64,000 bases of DNA from Opitutia bacterium (GTDB lineage Bacteria > Verrucomicrobiota > Verrucomicrobiia > Opitutales > UBA953). The stretch lies in the NCBI GenBank assembly GCA_947378845.1, contig CANCLQ010000002.1:1-64000 (forward strand). Reading direction: 5' to 3'. The notes below the pieces were generated by a model, which saw nothing but the letters and a program-made list of their open reading frames with translations, searched no databases and had not been told where the DNA came from. The translations under genes and the position numbers were made by a program. Positions 45,508-53,632 of this stretch are shown here, in pieces; position 1 is the stretch's first letter; each line of letters starts with the position of its first letter.

Positions 45508-46497
45508 CTATTCTTTTGGTAAAGTAACTTCACCTGATGAAATTAATAAGCGCTGACCTTTAGCGTCTTTTAAAATCAGCGCACCGTCATCGTCGACTCC
45601 CTCGACGACTCCCGTGGTCGGCTCACCGCGCAACTGTATGGTCACCGTCTTTCCAGTTAAGTTATCATACTTGCTCCAGTATTTTTTGAAATTCTTCGTC
45701 CAACTTCCGTCGATAAAATCACTCCATGCGCCCCAAATGGTCGCAATGATTTGTGCGGCTACAAAATTAATTTCGTACGTGCCTTTGCCAGCCATCGCTA
45801 ATGAAGTAGCGAGCGGCCTGAGTTCAGCAGGAAAATCTTTCGCTTGTGCGGTCACATTTAAACCTAAGCCGAATACCACTTCGCGCACCGTATCTGCATC
45901 GAGTCGCGCCTCCGTCAACATACCAGCCAACTTCCGTCCATCAGCTGCCTGTAAATCATTCGGCCACTTCAAGCCGAGCTTCACACCTTGCACCTCGTCG
46001 AGGTGGGCACACAGTGCGAGTCCCATCCAAAGCGTAAAAGGCTTAAGACGATCAGGCGGAATAAAAGGACGCAAAGCCAACGAGAGATATAAATTACCGG
46101 CATAGTCGCTGTGCCACTTTCTCCCTAAGCGACCGCGCCCAGCTTTTTGTTTTTGTGCTAAGATAAAGAATGGCGCCTCACGTCCCATGGCGAGTCGACG
46201 CTCTGCTTCCGAATTTGTACTATCTACTTCAGGAAGAATTTCCACGTTGGGCGAGACCTTGAGCCTACGCAAATGAGCTAAGACCAAGGCCTCATTAAGT
46301 ACACCGGGCACGCTTGTTAGCGAGTAACCCTTGCGAGTCGAAGCGGCAAAAACAAAGCCCTGCGAGCGCAGCCGCTCAAGTCGCGTCCAAATGGTCACGC
46401 GCGAAACGCCCAACTCTTTCGCCAAGCGATCGCCACTCACGGGTGAAGTACCCGCCTCCAGGAACGCACTCAAAATACTGCTGTCGAGCTCGGGCAT
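45508..46497 (-). CDS. birA: biotin-[acetyl-CoA carboxylase] ligase with HTH domain
   Basis: 329 residues from ATG 46497, which lies 2 bases after nadC. An N-terminal winged helix (about 1-60, ELGVSRVTIWTRLERL) is followed by the ligase: KAGRGRLGRKWHSD, LKWPNDLQAADGRKLAGML, FGLGLNV, and an SH3-like C-terminal domain. The HTH suggests a class II ligase-repressor that also controls biotin genes. None are in the window. Confidence 0.93.
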   Translation of the reverse strand: MPELDSSILSAFLEAGTSPVSGDRLAKELGVSRVTIWTRLERLRSQGFVFAASTRKGYSLTSVPGVLNEALVLAHLRRLKVSPNVEILPEVDSTNSEAERRLAMGREAPFFILAQKQKAGRGRLGRKWHSDYAGNLYLSLALRPFIPPDRLKPFTLWMGLALCAHLDEVQGVKLGLKWPNDLQAADGRKLAGMLTEARLDADTVREVVFGLGLNVTAQAKDFPAELRPLATSLAMAGKGTYEINFVAAQIIATIWGAWSDFIDGSWTKNFKKYWSKYDNLTGKTVTIQLRGEPTTGVVEGVDDDGALILKDAKGQRLLISSGEVTLPKE

Positions 46498-46499
46498 AA

Positions 46500-47426
46500 T
46501 TAAATCCAATCCATTCCGATGTCGGACCAATGAGCTGCGTGCGTTAGGGCTCCAGCCGAAACAAAGTCGGGCGCAATTTCACCAATCGCGGGCAAGGTTT
46601 CTAAATTCACACCGCCACTCACTTCACACCAAGCGCGTGCACCGACGAGAGTCACGGCCTCGCGTAATTTAGGTAATGAAAAATTATCTAACAGAATAAT
46701 ATCTGCGCCCGCTTTTAAAACCGGTTCAACCTGCTCGAGGTGATCCACCTCTACTTCGACTAATAAATCTGGGCGTGCCTGACGGGCCAATAAAACCAGC
46801 GCGGTTAATCGTGCTGCCACCGATGCTTCGCCCGCAGCGAGGTGATTATCCTTCACCATGATACGGTCATAAAGTCCAAGGCGATGATTGTAACCGCCGC
46901 CCTGCCCAACCGCGTACTTTTCGAGCATACGAAATCCTGGCGTAGTCTTGCGCGTATCTAGTAGGCGTGTGGGCGAACTGCCCAACGCTTTAACATAAGC
47001 CTGCGTCATAGTTGCGACGCCGCATAGCCTTTGCAGAAAATTTAAAAGCACGCGCTCGGCCGTAAGCAATTCATGCGCGGGTCCTTCGACTTCCGCTATA
47101 ATTGTTCCAGCGCTTACACTGTCGCCATCGTTCGCTTTTAAGAGAACCTGACATGACGACTCATAGACAGAGAAAATAATTTCCAACAGCTGAATGCCTG
47201 CGACGACCATATCGCGGCGCGCCACTAATGCGGCACGTGCTCGACCAACATTTTTTAAAAGATCGGCCGACGGATCGCCTGGCCGAAATGTCCTGCTAAC
47301 TAATCCAGCCCCGGATAAATCTTCATCGCGCGCCATCGTCACTAATTGCCGCAACCATGCTGAATCGAGTTCGTCCCATCTTAAGCGACGGACGAGTCGA
47401 TCGGTTTGGCCTGGGTTACGTGGCAT
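46500..47426 (-). CDS. nadC: nicotinate-nucleotide diphosphorylase (quinolinate phosphoribosyltransferase)
   Basis: 308 residues. LLDTRKTTPGFRMLEKYAVG, GGGYNHRLGLYDRIMVKDNHL, VEVEVDHLEQVEPVLKAGADIILLDN and EVSGGVNL are characteristic of NadC, which makes nicotinate mononucleotide from quinolinate and PRPP in NAD synthesis. It is first of nadC-birA-coaX-small membrane gene, a cofactor operon. Confidence 0.95.
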   Translation of the reverse strand: MPRNPGQTDRLVRRLRWDELDSAWLRQLVTMARDEDLSGAGLVSRTFRPGDPSADLLKNVGRARAALVARRDMVVAGIQLLEIIFSVYESSCQVLLKANDGDSVSAGTIIAEVEGPAHELLTAERVLLNFLQRLCGVATMTQAYVKALGSSPTRLLDTRKTTPGFRMLEKYAVGQGGGYNHRLGLYDRIMVKDNHLAAGEASVAARLTALVLLARQARPDLLVEVEVDHLEQVEPVLKAGADIILLDNFSLPKLREAVTLVGARAWCEVSGGVNLETLPAIGEIAPDFVSAGALTHAAHWSDIGMDWI

Positions 47427-47463
47427 CGGGCAACATTAGTAACACCGAGCCAACGGGCAAGGG

Positions 47464-48600
47464 TTAGGGGAAAAACTTTTTGAATTTATTCTTCCAGGAA
47501 TCCGAGACCGGCGTCGTCGCGTCGCCCGAAGCTTCAGCATAGGCCTTAAGGGTGGCCTTCTGTTCATCGGTCATCTTCTTCGGGACATCGATGTCGACTC
47601 TAACCAAGAGGTCACCAGGGCTGCCGCCGCGCAATGTGGGCATACCTTCGCCACGCAGACGGAAAGTCGTTCCACCCTGTGTGCCAGCAGGTATCTTCAA
47701 AATCGTTTTACCCTTTAGTTTTGGCACTTCAATGCTGCCTCCTAATGCAGCGATGGAGAATTTCACCGGGACCGCACAGGCTAAATCATCACCGTCGCGC
47801 TCAAAGAGCTCGTGCTCCAAGACGGTGATAACGATATACAAATCACCCGGTGTGCCATTACGACGTCCCGCCGAACCGTTACCCGTCGAACGCAAGCGAG
47901 TACCTGTATCGACGCCTGCTGGAATTTTTAAGTCAAAAGTATGATCGCTCACCACGCGGCCCTCGCCACTGCAACTACGGCACGGCTTTTCGATTTTTTC
48001 GCCTTCACCTCCGCAATTCGGGCAAACCTGGCGCATCTGGAAAAAGCCGTTTGAACGTATAACGTGACCATGTCCCCCGCATGTAGGGCAGCGACTCTTT
48101 TTCGAACCTGGTTCAGCGCCTGAGCCCGTGCACTTCGTACATGTTACATACTTTTTATAAGTAATTTTTCGTTCCACGCCGGTAGCAGCCTCTTCGAGAG
48201 TTAAATTTATGCCCCTAGGAATATCTTCACCGCTATTGTCTTGTTGCTGCGATGAACCGCCGCCGAACATATCGCCGAAAGGATTTCCACCGCCACCGAA
48301 CATCTGGTTGAAAATATCGGTGGGATCTGCGCCGCGGAATCCTCCGCGTCCGCCGCCAGGGCCACCAGGTCCGCCTTGTTCAAACGCGGCCTCGCCATGC
48401 GCATCATACATCTTGCGCTTTTCGTCGTCGGATAAAATTTCGTACGCACGCGAAACTTTCTTAAATTTTTCTTCGGCTTCCTTATTACCCGGATTGCGAT
48501 CGGGGTGGAACTCCATCGCCTTCTTGCGGTATGCCTTTTTCAGGTCATCACTCGAGACACCCCTCGCAACACCGAGCATGCTGTAATAATCTTCGGCCAT
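47464..48600 (-). CDS. dnaJ: chaperone DnaJ
   Basis: 378 residues from ATG 48600. J domain with HPDRNPGN, Gly/Phe-rich linker (80-130), four zinc-binding repeats (CTKCTGSG, CPTCGGHG, CPNCGGEG, CRSCSGEG) and the C-terminal substrate-binding domain. It works with DnaK and GrpE. The upstream GrpE gene is 4 bases away. dnaK is not in the window. Confidence 0.97.
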   Translation of the reverse strand: MAEDYYSMLGVARGVSSDDLKKAYRKKAMEFHPDRNPGNKEAEEKFKKVSRAYEILSDDEKRKMYDAHGEAAFEQGGPGGPGGGRGGFRGADPTDIFNQMFGGGGNPFGDMFGGGSSQQQDNSGEDIPRGINLTLEEAATGVERKITYKKYVTCTKCTGSGAEPGSKKSRCPTCGGHGHVIRSNGFFQMRQVCPNCGGEGEKIEKPCRSCSGEGRVVSDHTFDLKIPAGVDTGTRLRSTGNGSAGRRNGTPGDLYIVITVLEHELFERDGDDLACAVPVKFSIAALGGSIEVPKLKGKTILKIPAGTQGGTTFRLRGEGMPTLRGGSPGDLLVRVDIDVPKKMTDEQKATLKAYAEASGDATTPVSDSWKNKFKKFFP

Positions 48601-48604
48601 GAGA

Positions 48605-49120
48605 TTACTTATTTGCTGGGCCAGTAGAGACAATCACCGAGGCGGTGCGAAGAATGCGGTCATGCAGCAACCAGCCCGCACGAACGACCTTGATAATAGA
48701 GCCTTCAGGCACGGTATCGCTCGCTTCTTGAGCAACCGATTCATGTCCTAATTTAGCATCAAAAACTTGCCCTGTCGGCAACAGCTCGGTCAATCCGTTC
48801 GCATTGAGTACACCGCGAAATTGCTGCACGGCCATACGAAATCCGTCGACCACTGCTTTGGCTTCAGCCTTGCCGTTAGCGGCTTCAAGTCCGAGTGCCA
48901 GCACATCTAAAGTTGGCAAAAGCTCTTCGATTAATCCTGCGGTCGCGAACTTTCTTAAATCGTTTTGCTGATCGCGGTGACGTCGCTGCTGATTTTGCTG
49001 GTCAGCCTGACTGCGTAAGAGCGCGTCTTTTAATCGGTTCACTTCCGCTTCGAGCTCAGCGAGTCGATTGACTTCGGGAGCAGGTTCAGGAGTGGAATTT
49101 TCGGGAGATGGTTCAGTCAT
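48605..49120 (-). CDS. grpE: nucleotide exchange factor GrpE
   Basis: 171 residues. Acidic disordered start, long coiled coil (about 20-70, LAELEAEVNRLKDALLRSQAD) and the beta head with GQVFDAKLGHESVAQE and VPEGSIIKVVRAGWLLHDRILR. It resets DnaK by promoting ADP release. It sits between the AsmA-like gene (4 bases) and dnaJ. Confidence 0.94.
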   Translation of the reverse strand: MTEPSPENSTPEPAPEVNRLAELEAEVNRLKDALLRSQADQQNQQRRHRDQQNDLRKFATAGLIEELLPTLDVLALGLEAANGKAEAKAVVDGFRMAVQQFRGVLNANGLTELLPTGQVFDAKLGHESVAQEASDTVPEGSIIKVVRAGWLLHDRILRTASVIVSTGPANK

Positions 49121-49124
49121 AAAA

Positions 49125-49913
49125 TTATTTAACTTCGCGTAGAATTTTTTCGGTAATCGAGCGGCGCAACTTTCGATCGGTTATATCCATCATCAAGTCG
49201 GGCGCCATGACCGCAGCTTGACTCAAGGCCTTTTGACCCAGCGGCGCCGTCAACGACTCAACGAGATTCTTATCGGTAATATTATTGGCCTCAAAAACGA
49301 AATTAAAATTGCGCTCAATCACTACAACCGGTGCACGGTTGGGCTCTTCGACGATAATTTTTACGCGTCCAATACGTACACGAAGGCTTTCAATCTTGAA
49401 TGGCTGACGCGTCTGCGCCGCCTCAACTGGTGCAGAGCTGTCGGACGATTCAGTTTTAACCGCCAGGTCGCCCGACTTTAATCCGCGCAAAATATCCTGC
49501 GCATTATTATCTTTCATGTAATCGCTGCGACCAACCAATACGAGTTGATCCACATCGAGCTCCGCGCGTTTAATTACGCGAGGGCCGTCGCCTAAAAATG
49601 AAAATGGATTTAATTCGAGGCTGAGTGTTTTGATTTTCAGAAAACTTTTTTCCTTCCAACGCGTTGGGCTTGTCACCGAAGCGTTTCGAAACTCTAGGCG
49701 ACCCACCAAGAAATTCGTGTTGTTCTCTTCGCAGACCAAGCGTGCCCCTGAGCGTGCAACCAAGGTAGCGTCCAAAAGATTCGGGGAGAAGCGGCCGATC
49801 GCCCAAAGCGCCAACGTACCGGCAATAACAATGAAGAGCACCACTCCGCCTAGAATAGCTAAAACCCGTCGGGAGGCATTACCTCTGCGGCTATGGATGG
49901 TCGGTTGCGACAT
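49125..49913 (-). CDS. AsmA/DUF748-like membrane protein
   Basis: 262 residues. One membrane segment at about 17-42, then a beta-rich periplasmic part with repeating sequences such as FLVGRLEFRNASVTSPTRW, LELNPFSFLGDGPRVIKRAELDV and RVRIGRVKIIVEEPNRAPVVV, the look of an AsmA/TamB-like lipid-transfer chamber fragment. It is first in the operon with grpE and dnaJ, a link to envelope stress that is only inference. Confidence 0.65.
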   Translation of the reverse strand: MSQPTIHSRRGNASRRVLAILGGVVLFIVIAGTLALWAIGRFSPNLLDATLVARSGARLVCEENNTNFLVGRLEFRNASVTSPTRWKEKSFLKIKTLSLELNPFSFLGDGPRVIKRAELDVDQLVLVGRSDYMKDNNAQDILRGLKSGDLAVKTESSDSSAPVEAAQTRQPFKIESLRVRIGRVKIIVEEPNRAPVVVIERNFNFVFEANNITDKNLVESLTAPLGQKALSQAAVMAPDLMMDITDRKLRRSITEKILREVK

Positions 49914-50011
49914 TGCGGCTGATTAAAGGTCAGCATTAGGCATGCCAGATTGAGGGGTCAACGGCAGAGGTCTTTGCTAGGTTTTATGGGTGTTTTTATA
50001 AATTTTAGGAC

Positions 50012-50042
50012 AAAAAACCCGCCGGCGGGCGAGCGGGCGGGT
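50012..50042 (-). terminator. intrinsic terminator after the lipoprotein gene
   Basis: A 7-bp GC stem (ACCCGCC with GGCGGGT) and a 12-base loop on minus, followed by TTTTTTG. Confidence 0.8.
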
Positions 50043-50077
50043 CCTTCTGTCACTGGGCTGTCTCGCCCATGCTTAAA

Positions 50078-50587
50078 TTACTGACCGCCGATGGCACCTT
50101 GTGGGGCAACACCAACGATGTCGGACTCCGATAGCTGAGCGCCATTCTTTTGTCCCGGGAGAATGTTGGCTACGACTTGCGTGCCTTTGACTGAAACAAC
50201 TTCCACGACCAAGACTTTACCTTCCTTGATTAATTGGAGAAGTGATTTGAGGGCTGGCGCTTCGGAGCGAACAAAGGCGACTAGGCCAAGCGATTCGCGG
50301 ATTTCAGTGATGCGTGCCTTCGATGAATCCTTGGGCGCTTCAACAGCTGGGGCGATCACAGCAACAGGTGCGGCGGCTGGAGCTTCCCAGGAGAACTTAG
50401 GGCCGGCTGCTTTTTCGGACTCTACGACAGGTGCGGCAACGGGTGCTGGGGTCGCATCAGCGGCGGGCATGGAGACGGCTGCGGGGGTGGCTTCCGGTGC
50501 AGGCAAGTCGGACGCGTCATCCTCCCAGAGGGCTTCACAACCCACTAAAAAGAAGGATAAAGTTAAGACAGCGAAGAGGCGCGACAT
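50078..50587 (-). CDS. lipoprotein rich in Ala, Pro and Val
   Basis: 169 residues from ATG 50587. Lipobox FFLVGC (Cys near 15). A low-complexity Ala/Pro/Val middle (about 25-95) is a likely wall-spanning linker. The C-terminal domain (SKARITEIRESLGLVAFVRSEAPALKSLLQLI...VVEVVSVKGTQVVANIL) is a small beta/helix domain. It ends at a strong terminator. Function unknown. Confidence 0.75.
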   Translation of the reverse strand: MSRLFAVLTLSFFLVGCEALWEDDASDLPAPEATPAAVSMPAADATPAPVAAPVVESEKAAGPKFSWEAPAAAPVAVIAPAVEAPKDSSKARITEIRESLGLVAFVRSEAPALKSLLQLIKEGKVLVVEVVSVKGTQVVANILPGQKNGAQLSESDIVGVAPQGAIGGQ

Positions 50588-50684
50588 AGGTTTAAGGGGA
50601 TTTATGAAAATCTTTTCGGGGATAATGTGAGTCAACCCCTTAATGCTTGCGAGCGTGCCCTGCGTTCGCTTGCTCAATGTCCTA

Positions 50685-51569
50685 ATGAGTCCCGAAGCCC
50701 AAAAACTGATGGTTGGACTGCCCAAAGGCAGCCTCGAGGAAGCCACCCTGCAACTCTTTGCTCGGGCCGGTTTCCCCGTCGTCAAGAGCAGCCGATCCTA
50801 CCGCCCCTCCTTTGATGACGCCGCCCTCGATGGTCGCTTCATCCGCGCCCAAGAGGTCGCCCGCTACGTTGAACACGGCTTCTTTGATTGCGGACTCACC
50901 GGCCAAGACTGGGTTCAGGAAAATGCCGCCGACGTCGTAGAAGTTTGCGAACTCGTTTACAGCCGCGCATCAGCACAAAAATCTCGCTGGGTGCTTTGCG
51001 TTCCCGAGGCTTCGCCAATCAAAACCGCCAAAGACCTCGCCGGAAAAACCATCGCGACCGAACTCGTCGAAACCACTCGCCGCTGGTTCAAGAAGCAAGG
51101 CGTGGAATGCGCCGTTGAATTTTCGTGGGGTGCAACCGAAGTAAAAGTTCCTGAACTCGCTGATGCGATTGTCGATATCACCGAGACAGGCTCTTCGCTC
51201 ATCGCGAACAAGCTTCGCATCGTAGACACGCTTCTTTCAACGACGACCGTGCTCATCGCTAATAAAGCTGCGTGGGCTAACCCAGTTAAGCGCGCTAAGA
51301 TCGAGCAAATCGCTCTCATGCTTAAGGGCGCACTCGCTGCTCAACACATGGTGGGCTTGAAGTTTAATCTTCCTCGCAAAGCACTCGATGCAATCGCTGC
51401 GGCCCTACCCTCATTGCGTAATCCAACCGTTTCATCACTCAGCAACGCCGATTGGGTTGCGGTAGAAACGATTATTGATGCCCGTCAGTCGCGCGAATTC
51501 ATTCCGACCCTCAAGGCGCAAGGTGCTGAAGGAATCGTAGAATACCCAATCAATAAGTTGGTGTACTAA
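50685..51569 (+). CDS. hisG: ATP phosphoribosyltransferase, long form
   Basis: 294 residues from ATG 50685; ATG 50709 also gives the expected core opening [32 protein letters not shown] and [12 protein letters not shown] are the PRPP and substrate segments. A C-terminal ACT-like regulatory domain (from about 215) marks the long hexameric form that does not need HisZ and is fed back by histidine. It starts the plus-strand run hisG-aguB-aguA. Confidence 0.93.
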   Translation: MSPEAQKLMVGLPKGSLEEATLQLFARAGFPVVKSSRSYRPSFDDAALDGRFIRAQEVARYVEHGFFDCGLTGQDWVQENAADVVEVCELVYSRASAQKSRWVLCVPEASPIKTAKDLAGKTIATELVETTRRWFKKQGVECAVEFSWGATEVKVPELADAIVDITETGSSLIANKLRIVDTLLSTTTVLIANKAAWANPVKRAKIEQIALMLKGALAAQHMVGLKFNLPRKALDAIAAALPSLRNPTVSSLSNADWVAVETIIDARQSREFIPTLKAQGAEGIVEYPINKLVY

Positions 51570-51574
51570 GTTTG

Positions 51575-52444
51575 ATGGCCGACGCTACACGCATTGCCCT
51601 GATTCAACTCACCGCCGAGGACACGCCGGCGGCGAATGTGCGTAAGACGATTCCTCGCATCGAGGAAGCGGCAGCAAAAGGTGCAAAAATTATTGGCCTG
51701 CAAGAAATGTTCACGACGAAATATTTCTGCATCGAGCAAGACCCGAAGAATTTCAATCTCGCTGAGCCAATTGAAACTGGACCATCAGTAACCGCACTTG
51801 CGGCCGTAGCTAAAAAACTCGGCGTCGTGATTGTCGCTCCACTCTTTGAAGCACGCGGCAGTGAAGTTTATCACAACACCGCCGCGGTGATTGATGCCGA
51901 TGGCACAGTCATGGGAAAGTATCGCAAGATGCACATTCCACAGGACCCCGGCTTTGAAGAGAAATTTTATTTCACGCCTGGCGATCTAGGTTTCCGCACT
52001 TGGAAAACCGCACACGGAAACATCGGCGTGCTGATTTGCTGGGATCAATGGTATCCCGAAGCCGCACGCCTGACCGCACTGGGCGGTGCTAATATTCTTT
52101 TTTACCCAACCGCTATCGGCTGGTTGCCCGAAGAAAAAGCGGCGCTCGGACAGGCCCAGCACACCGCATGGGAAACTGTGCAGCGCGGACACGGTGTCGC
52201 CAATGGTTGCTACATCGCCGCCACTAATCGTGTTGGCACCGAAGGTCGTACTCAATTCTGGGGTCAAAGCTTCGTCTCTAATCCTTACGGCGAAATCATC
52301 GCACGCGCATCCATCGACAAAGAAGAAGTGCTCTTGGCCGATTGCGATTTAGCCAAGCAGCAAGAGTTTCGTCGCATCTGGCCGTTCTTCCGCGATCGAC
52401 GCATCGACGCTTACGGCGATTTAACTCGCCGCTTGCGCGACTAA
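51575..52444 (+). CDS. aguB: N-carbamoylputrescine amidase
   Basis: 289 residues from ATG 51575. The nitrilase triad is visible: Glu in GLQEMFTTKYF, Lys in YRKMHIPQDP and Cys in GVLICWDQWYPEAAR. QDPGFEEKFYFTPGD and the TAWETVQRGHGVANG segment are typical of plant-type AguB. It turns N-carbamoylputrescine into putrescine, CO2 and ammonia, following AguA. Five bases separate it from hisG. Confidence 0.94.
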   Translation: MADATRIALIQLTAEDTPAANVRKTIPRIEEAAAKGAKIIGLQEMFTTKYFCIEQDPKNFNLAEPIETGPSVTALAAVAKKLGVVIVAPLFEARGSEVYHNTAAVIDADGTVMGKYRKMHIPQDPGFEEKFYFTPGDLGFRTWKTAHGNIGVLICWDQWYPEAARLTALGGANILFYPTAIGWLPEEKAALGQAQHTAWETVQRGHGVANGCYIAATNRVGTEGRTQFWGQSFVSNPYGEIIARASIDKEEVLLADCDLAKQQEFRRIWPFFRDRRIDAYGDLTRRLRD

Positions 52445-52450
52445 TTTCTC

Positions 52451-53479
52451 ATGAGCACGCCACGCGAACTAGGCTTTCGCATGCCTGCAGAATGGGAACG
52501 TCAATCCGCTACCTGGTTATCGTGGCCGTCCAATCGCAAACTCTGGCCCGGACATTACGATTTAATTCCTGCCAAGTTCGCGGAATTCGCTGCAGGCATC
52601 TCTCGCTTTCAACCTGTTCGCATTAATGCAGGCGGCGCCCTGAGAGCCGAGGCCGAAAAATATTTACGCGAAGCGAAGGCGGATCTTTCGGTAATCGAGT
52701 TGGTGGATATTAAGACCGACGACGTTTGGTGTCGTGACCACGGACCGATTTTCGTGAAGCACAATCAGACCGGTGAAATCGCGATCACTGATTGGGAGTT
52801 TCACGGCTGGGGCGGAAAGTTTGAAGCTTCGCTCGATAATTTAGTACCAGAAAAAATCGCCAAGCATCTTGGTATGCAGCGCTTCTCTTTCCCCTTCGAG
52901 CTCGAAGGTGGCGGCATCGAAGTCACAGGCGATGGACTGCTTCTCACTACCGAAGCCGTTCAAAATAATCCCAACCGTGCCGACGGACGCGATGATGCGG
53001 CATTCCACGCCGCGATTAAAGGCGGACTCAACATTAACGAAATTCTCTGGATTGGTGAAGGGCTCGCTAACGACGACACAGATGGTCACATCGATAACTT
53101 AGCTCGCTTTATTCAGAGGGATACCATCGTCACCGTTTCAGAGAAGAATAAACAGTCCCCTAATTTTGCACCGATGCAGGAAAACCTAAAGCGACTGCGT
53201 GCGATGAAAACTTCTGCCGGGTCGAAGTTTAATGTTATCGAACTCCCCTTGCCCGAGCCTATTCGCCTAGCAGGTCGGGATCTTCCTCCGAGTCACGCAA
53301 ACTTCCTCATTGTGAACGATGGCGTTTTAGTTCCGCTCTACGGTCAATCGTCGGACGAACAAGCGATGGGGATTCTGAGCGAATGCTTCCCGGGCCGAAA
53401 AGTAGTCGGCATTGATTGTCGCGTACTGTTAATTGAAGGCGGCGCCCTGCACTGCCTTAGTCAGCAACAGCCTGCCTAA
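52451..53479 (+). CDS. aguA: agmatine deiminase
   Basis: 342 residues. MPAEWERQSATWLSWPSN, DDVWCRDHGPIFV, LEGGGIEVTGDGLLLTTE and the C-terminal catalytic Cys in GGALHCLSQQQP match agmatine deiminase, which makes N-carbamoylputrescine. With aguB just upstream the pair forms a two-step agmatine-to-putrescine route. The arginine decarboxylase that would supply agmatine is not in the window. Confidence 0.95.
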   Translation: MSTPRELGFRMPAEWERQSATWLSWPSNRKLWPGHYDLIPAKFAEFAAGISRFQPVRINAGGALRAEAEKYLREAKADLSVIELVDIKTDDVWCRDHGPIFVKHNQTGEIAITDWEFHGWGGKFEASLDNLVPEKIAKHLGMQRFSFPFELEGGGIEVTGDGLLLTTEAVQNNPNRADGRDDAAFHAAIKGGLNINEILWIGEGLANDDTDGHIDNLARFIQRDTIVTVSEKNKQSPNFAPMQENLKRLRAMKTSAGSKFNVIELPLPEPIRLAGRDLPPSHANFLIVNDGVLVPLYGQSSDEQAMGILSECFPGRKVVGIDCRVLLIEGGALHCLSQQQPA

Positions 53480-53632
53480 TTACTTCTTCGGAGGCTGGAT
53501 TTTTTCAGCACAACCGCAGCCACCTGAGCAGCCACCTTTGCGGCGCGCTTGGAATATTTTGATGGCACGTGCCACCAGCCAGCCGACTGCTGAGCCGACT
53601 AATGCGCCGATGATGAGCCAATCCATTGTCAT
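53480..53632 (-). CDS. FeoB-associated Cys-rich small membrane protein
   Basis: 50 residues from ATG 53632, which overlaps the feoB stop as ATGA. One membrane segment (WLIIGALVGSAVGWLVARAI), then a short tail KGGCSGGCGCAEKI. It is the third gene of the feo operon; such small Cys-rich proteins replace FeoC in many bacteria and may assist iron transfer. It converges with aguA with no gap. Confidence 0.85.
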   Translation of the reverse strand: MTMDWLIIGALVGSAVGWLVARAIKIFQARRKGGCSGGCGCAEKIQPPKK

